In this document: one piece after another, positions 63,644 to 64,000 of the stretch
How positions within the stretch are numbered: position 1 is the first letter of the stretch
Layout: each line of letters opens with the position of its first letter
Assembly: GCA_947500385.1 (NCBI GenBank)
Contig: CANMSA010000002.1
Coordinates: 186,001 to 250,000, forward strand
Direction of reading: 5' to 3'
DNA from: an uncultured Flavobacteriaceae bacterium
GTDB taxonomy: Bacteria > Bacteroidota > Bacteroidia > Flavobacteriales > Flavobacteriaceae
Length of the DNA: 64,000 bases
The notes under the pieces: generated by a model
The model's database searches: none
The model's input: only the letters and a program-made list of their open reading frames with translations
Told to the model about the DNA's origin: nothing
Made by a program: the position numbers and the translations under genes

Positions 63644-64000
63644 ATGAAAAAACACCCCATTTTAATGAGCTTACTGTGTTTCCTATGCCTAATAGGGCTG
63701 CAAGCACAAGACGAAGATGTTTTGTTCCAAGCATTTGATTGGAATGTACAAAACCAACCTGCAGGGCAAACTTGGTACGATGTTGTATCTGCGAATAGAA
63801 ATACGATCGGCGATGCCGGCATTGATTTGATATGGATGCCCCCGCCGAGCAATTCGGCTGCGCCCCAGGGCTACCTGCCAAGAAAGATCAATGATTTTAA
63901 CAGCGCGTACGGCACGGCCGATCAACTAAAAACACTCATCGACCAGTACCATGATTTGGGAATGAAGGTTATCAGCGATATTGTGATCAATCATCGTGTG
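63644..64000 (+). CDS. Alpha-amylase (GH13), N-terminal part only
   Basis: The first 119 codons are in the window. After a signal peptide (MSLLCFLCLIGLQAQ) the GH13 barrel begins: VLFQAFDWN, then ITx-type strands with AGIDLIWMPPPS, and the first conserved GH13 region I in MKVISDIVINHRV (the DxVxNH core reads DIVINH). It hydrolyses alpha-1,4-glucans outside the cytoplasm. The opening QAFDW and the WMPPPS segment match bacterial secreted alpha-amylases. The catalytic residues lie beyond the right edge. Confidence 0.9.
   Translation, partial: MKKHPILMSLLCFLCLIGLQAQDEDVLFQAFDWNVQNQPAGQTWYDVVSANRNTIGDAGIDLIWMPPPSNSAAPQGYLPRKINDFNSAYGTADQLKTLIDQYHDLGMKVISDIVINHRV

Noticed and set aside
1-64000. 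tRNA, rRNA, CRISPR arrays, insertion sequences, prophage genes
   Set aside because: None could be recognised by eye in any gap; no transposase, integrase or regularly spaced repeats were seen. A covariance-model scan was not possible here.

Overview
The window reads as chromosome from a marine-type flavobacterium (Bacteroidota, Flavobacteriaceae). The signs are type IX secretion type B C-terminal domains with a PorP/SprF protein, a SusC/SusD pair with the typical TonB box, many lipoproteins, LytTR and AraC regulators with TPR or membrane input domains, several TTG/GTG starts and few Shine-Dalgarno sites. No rRNA, tRNA, CRISPR array, insertion sequence or phage gene was seen. The genus is not determinable from sequence reading alone.

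Layout. 1-8.4 kb (minus): a surface/adhesion operon with two large modular T9SS type B proteins flanking a PorP/SprF-like outer-membrane protein; the first is cut by the left edge. 8.7-11.9 kb: a TPR histidine kinase facing a LytTR response regulator. 11.9-16.9 kb (minus): a fused assimilatory nitrate reductase and a rubredoxin-tailed partner. 17.2-20.7 kb: small, AT-rich accessory genes (phosphoesterase-like lipoprotein, VOC protein, DUF6090-like protein, a lipoprotein, one frameshifted lipoprotein). 21-26 kb: an orphan NarL/LuxR response regulator, a membrane AraC regulator, two exported proteins and a serine hydrolase. 26.2-31.8 kb (minus): NrtABCD-type nitrate ABC transporter with an outer-membrane porin as last gene. 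32.1-35.7 kb (minus): globin, haem lipoprotein, dihaem b membrane protein, FAD/2Fe-2S reductase and pentahaem cytochrome c. 35.9-38.1 kb (minus): NarK transporter and an FNR-like regulator. 38.3-45.6 kb: cobA divergent from nirB-nirD-DUF4202-nitrate-type kinase-siroheme synthase-small conserved protein. 45.9-50.9 kb (minus): SusD, SusC, Lrp/AsnC regulator. 51.1-60.8 kb: divergent operons for carbamoylase, aldehyde dehydrogenase and aminotransferase (minus) and aminotransferase, agmatine-deiminase-like protein, serine hydrolase and NhaC-family transporter (plus). 60.9-64 kb: exported methyltransferase, photolyase and the start of an alpha-amylase.

How it works together. The 12-45 kb block is a complete nitrate-to-ammonium assimilation module: two uptake systems, nitrate reductase, NADH nitrite reductase with its siroheme supply, and nitrate-type sensing. 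It is bound together by a palindrome, TACGTA-N4-TACGTA or close variants, upstream of nitrate reductase, nrtA, globin, narK-fnr, cobA/nirB and the orphan response regulator. A regulator with all four cysteines of an FNR iron-sulfur sensor is encoded in the same block and is the best candidate to bind it. The globin-cytochrome operon shares this operator and is the most interesting candidate for an undescribed system: a split flavohaemoglobin coupled to a transmembrane haem chain.

The 46-61 kb block looks like arginine/agmatine-derived amine catabolism (agmatine to putrescine to GABA to succinate) with its own SusCD uptake pair and Lrp regulator; substrate identity is inferred from gene content.
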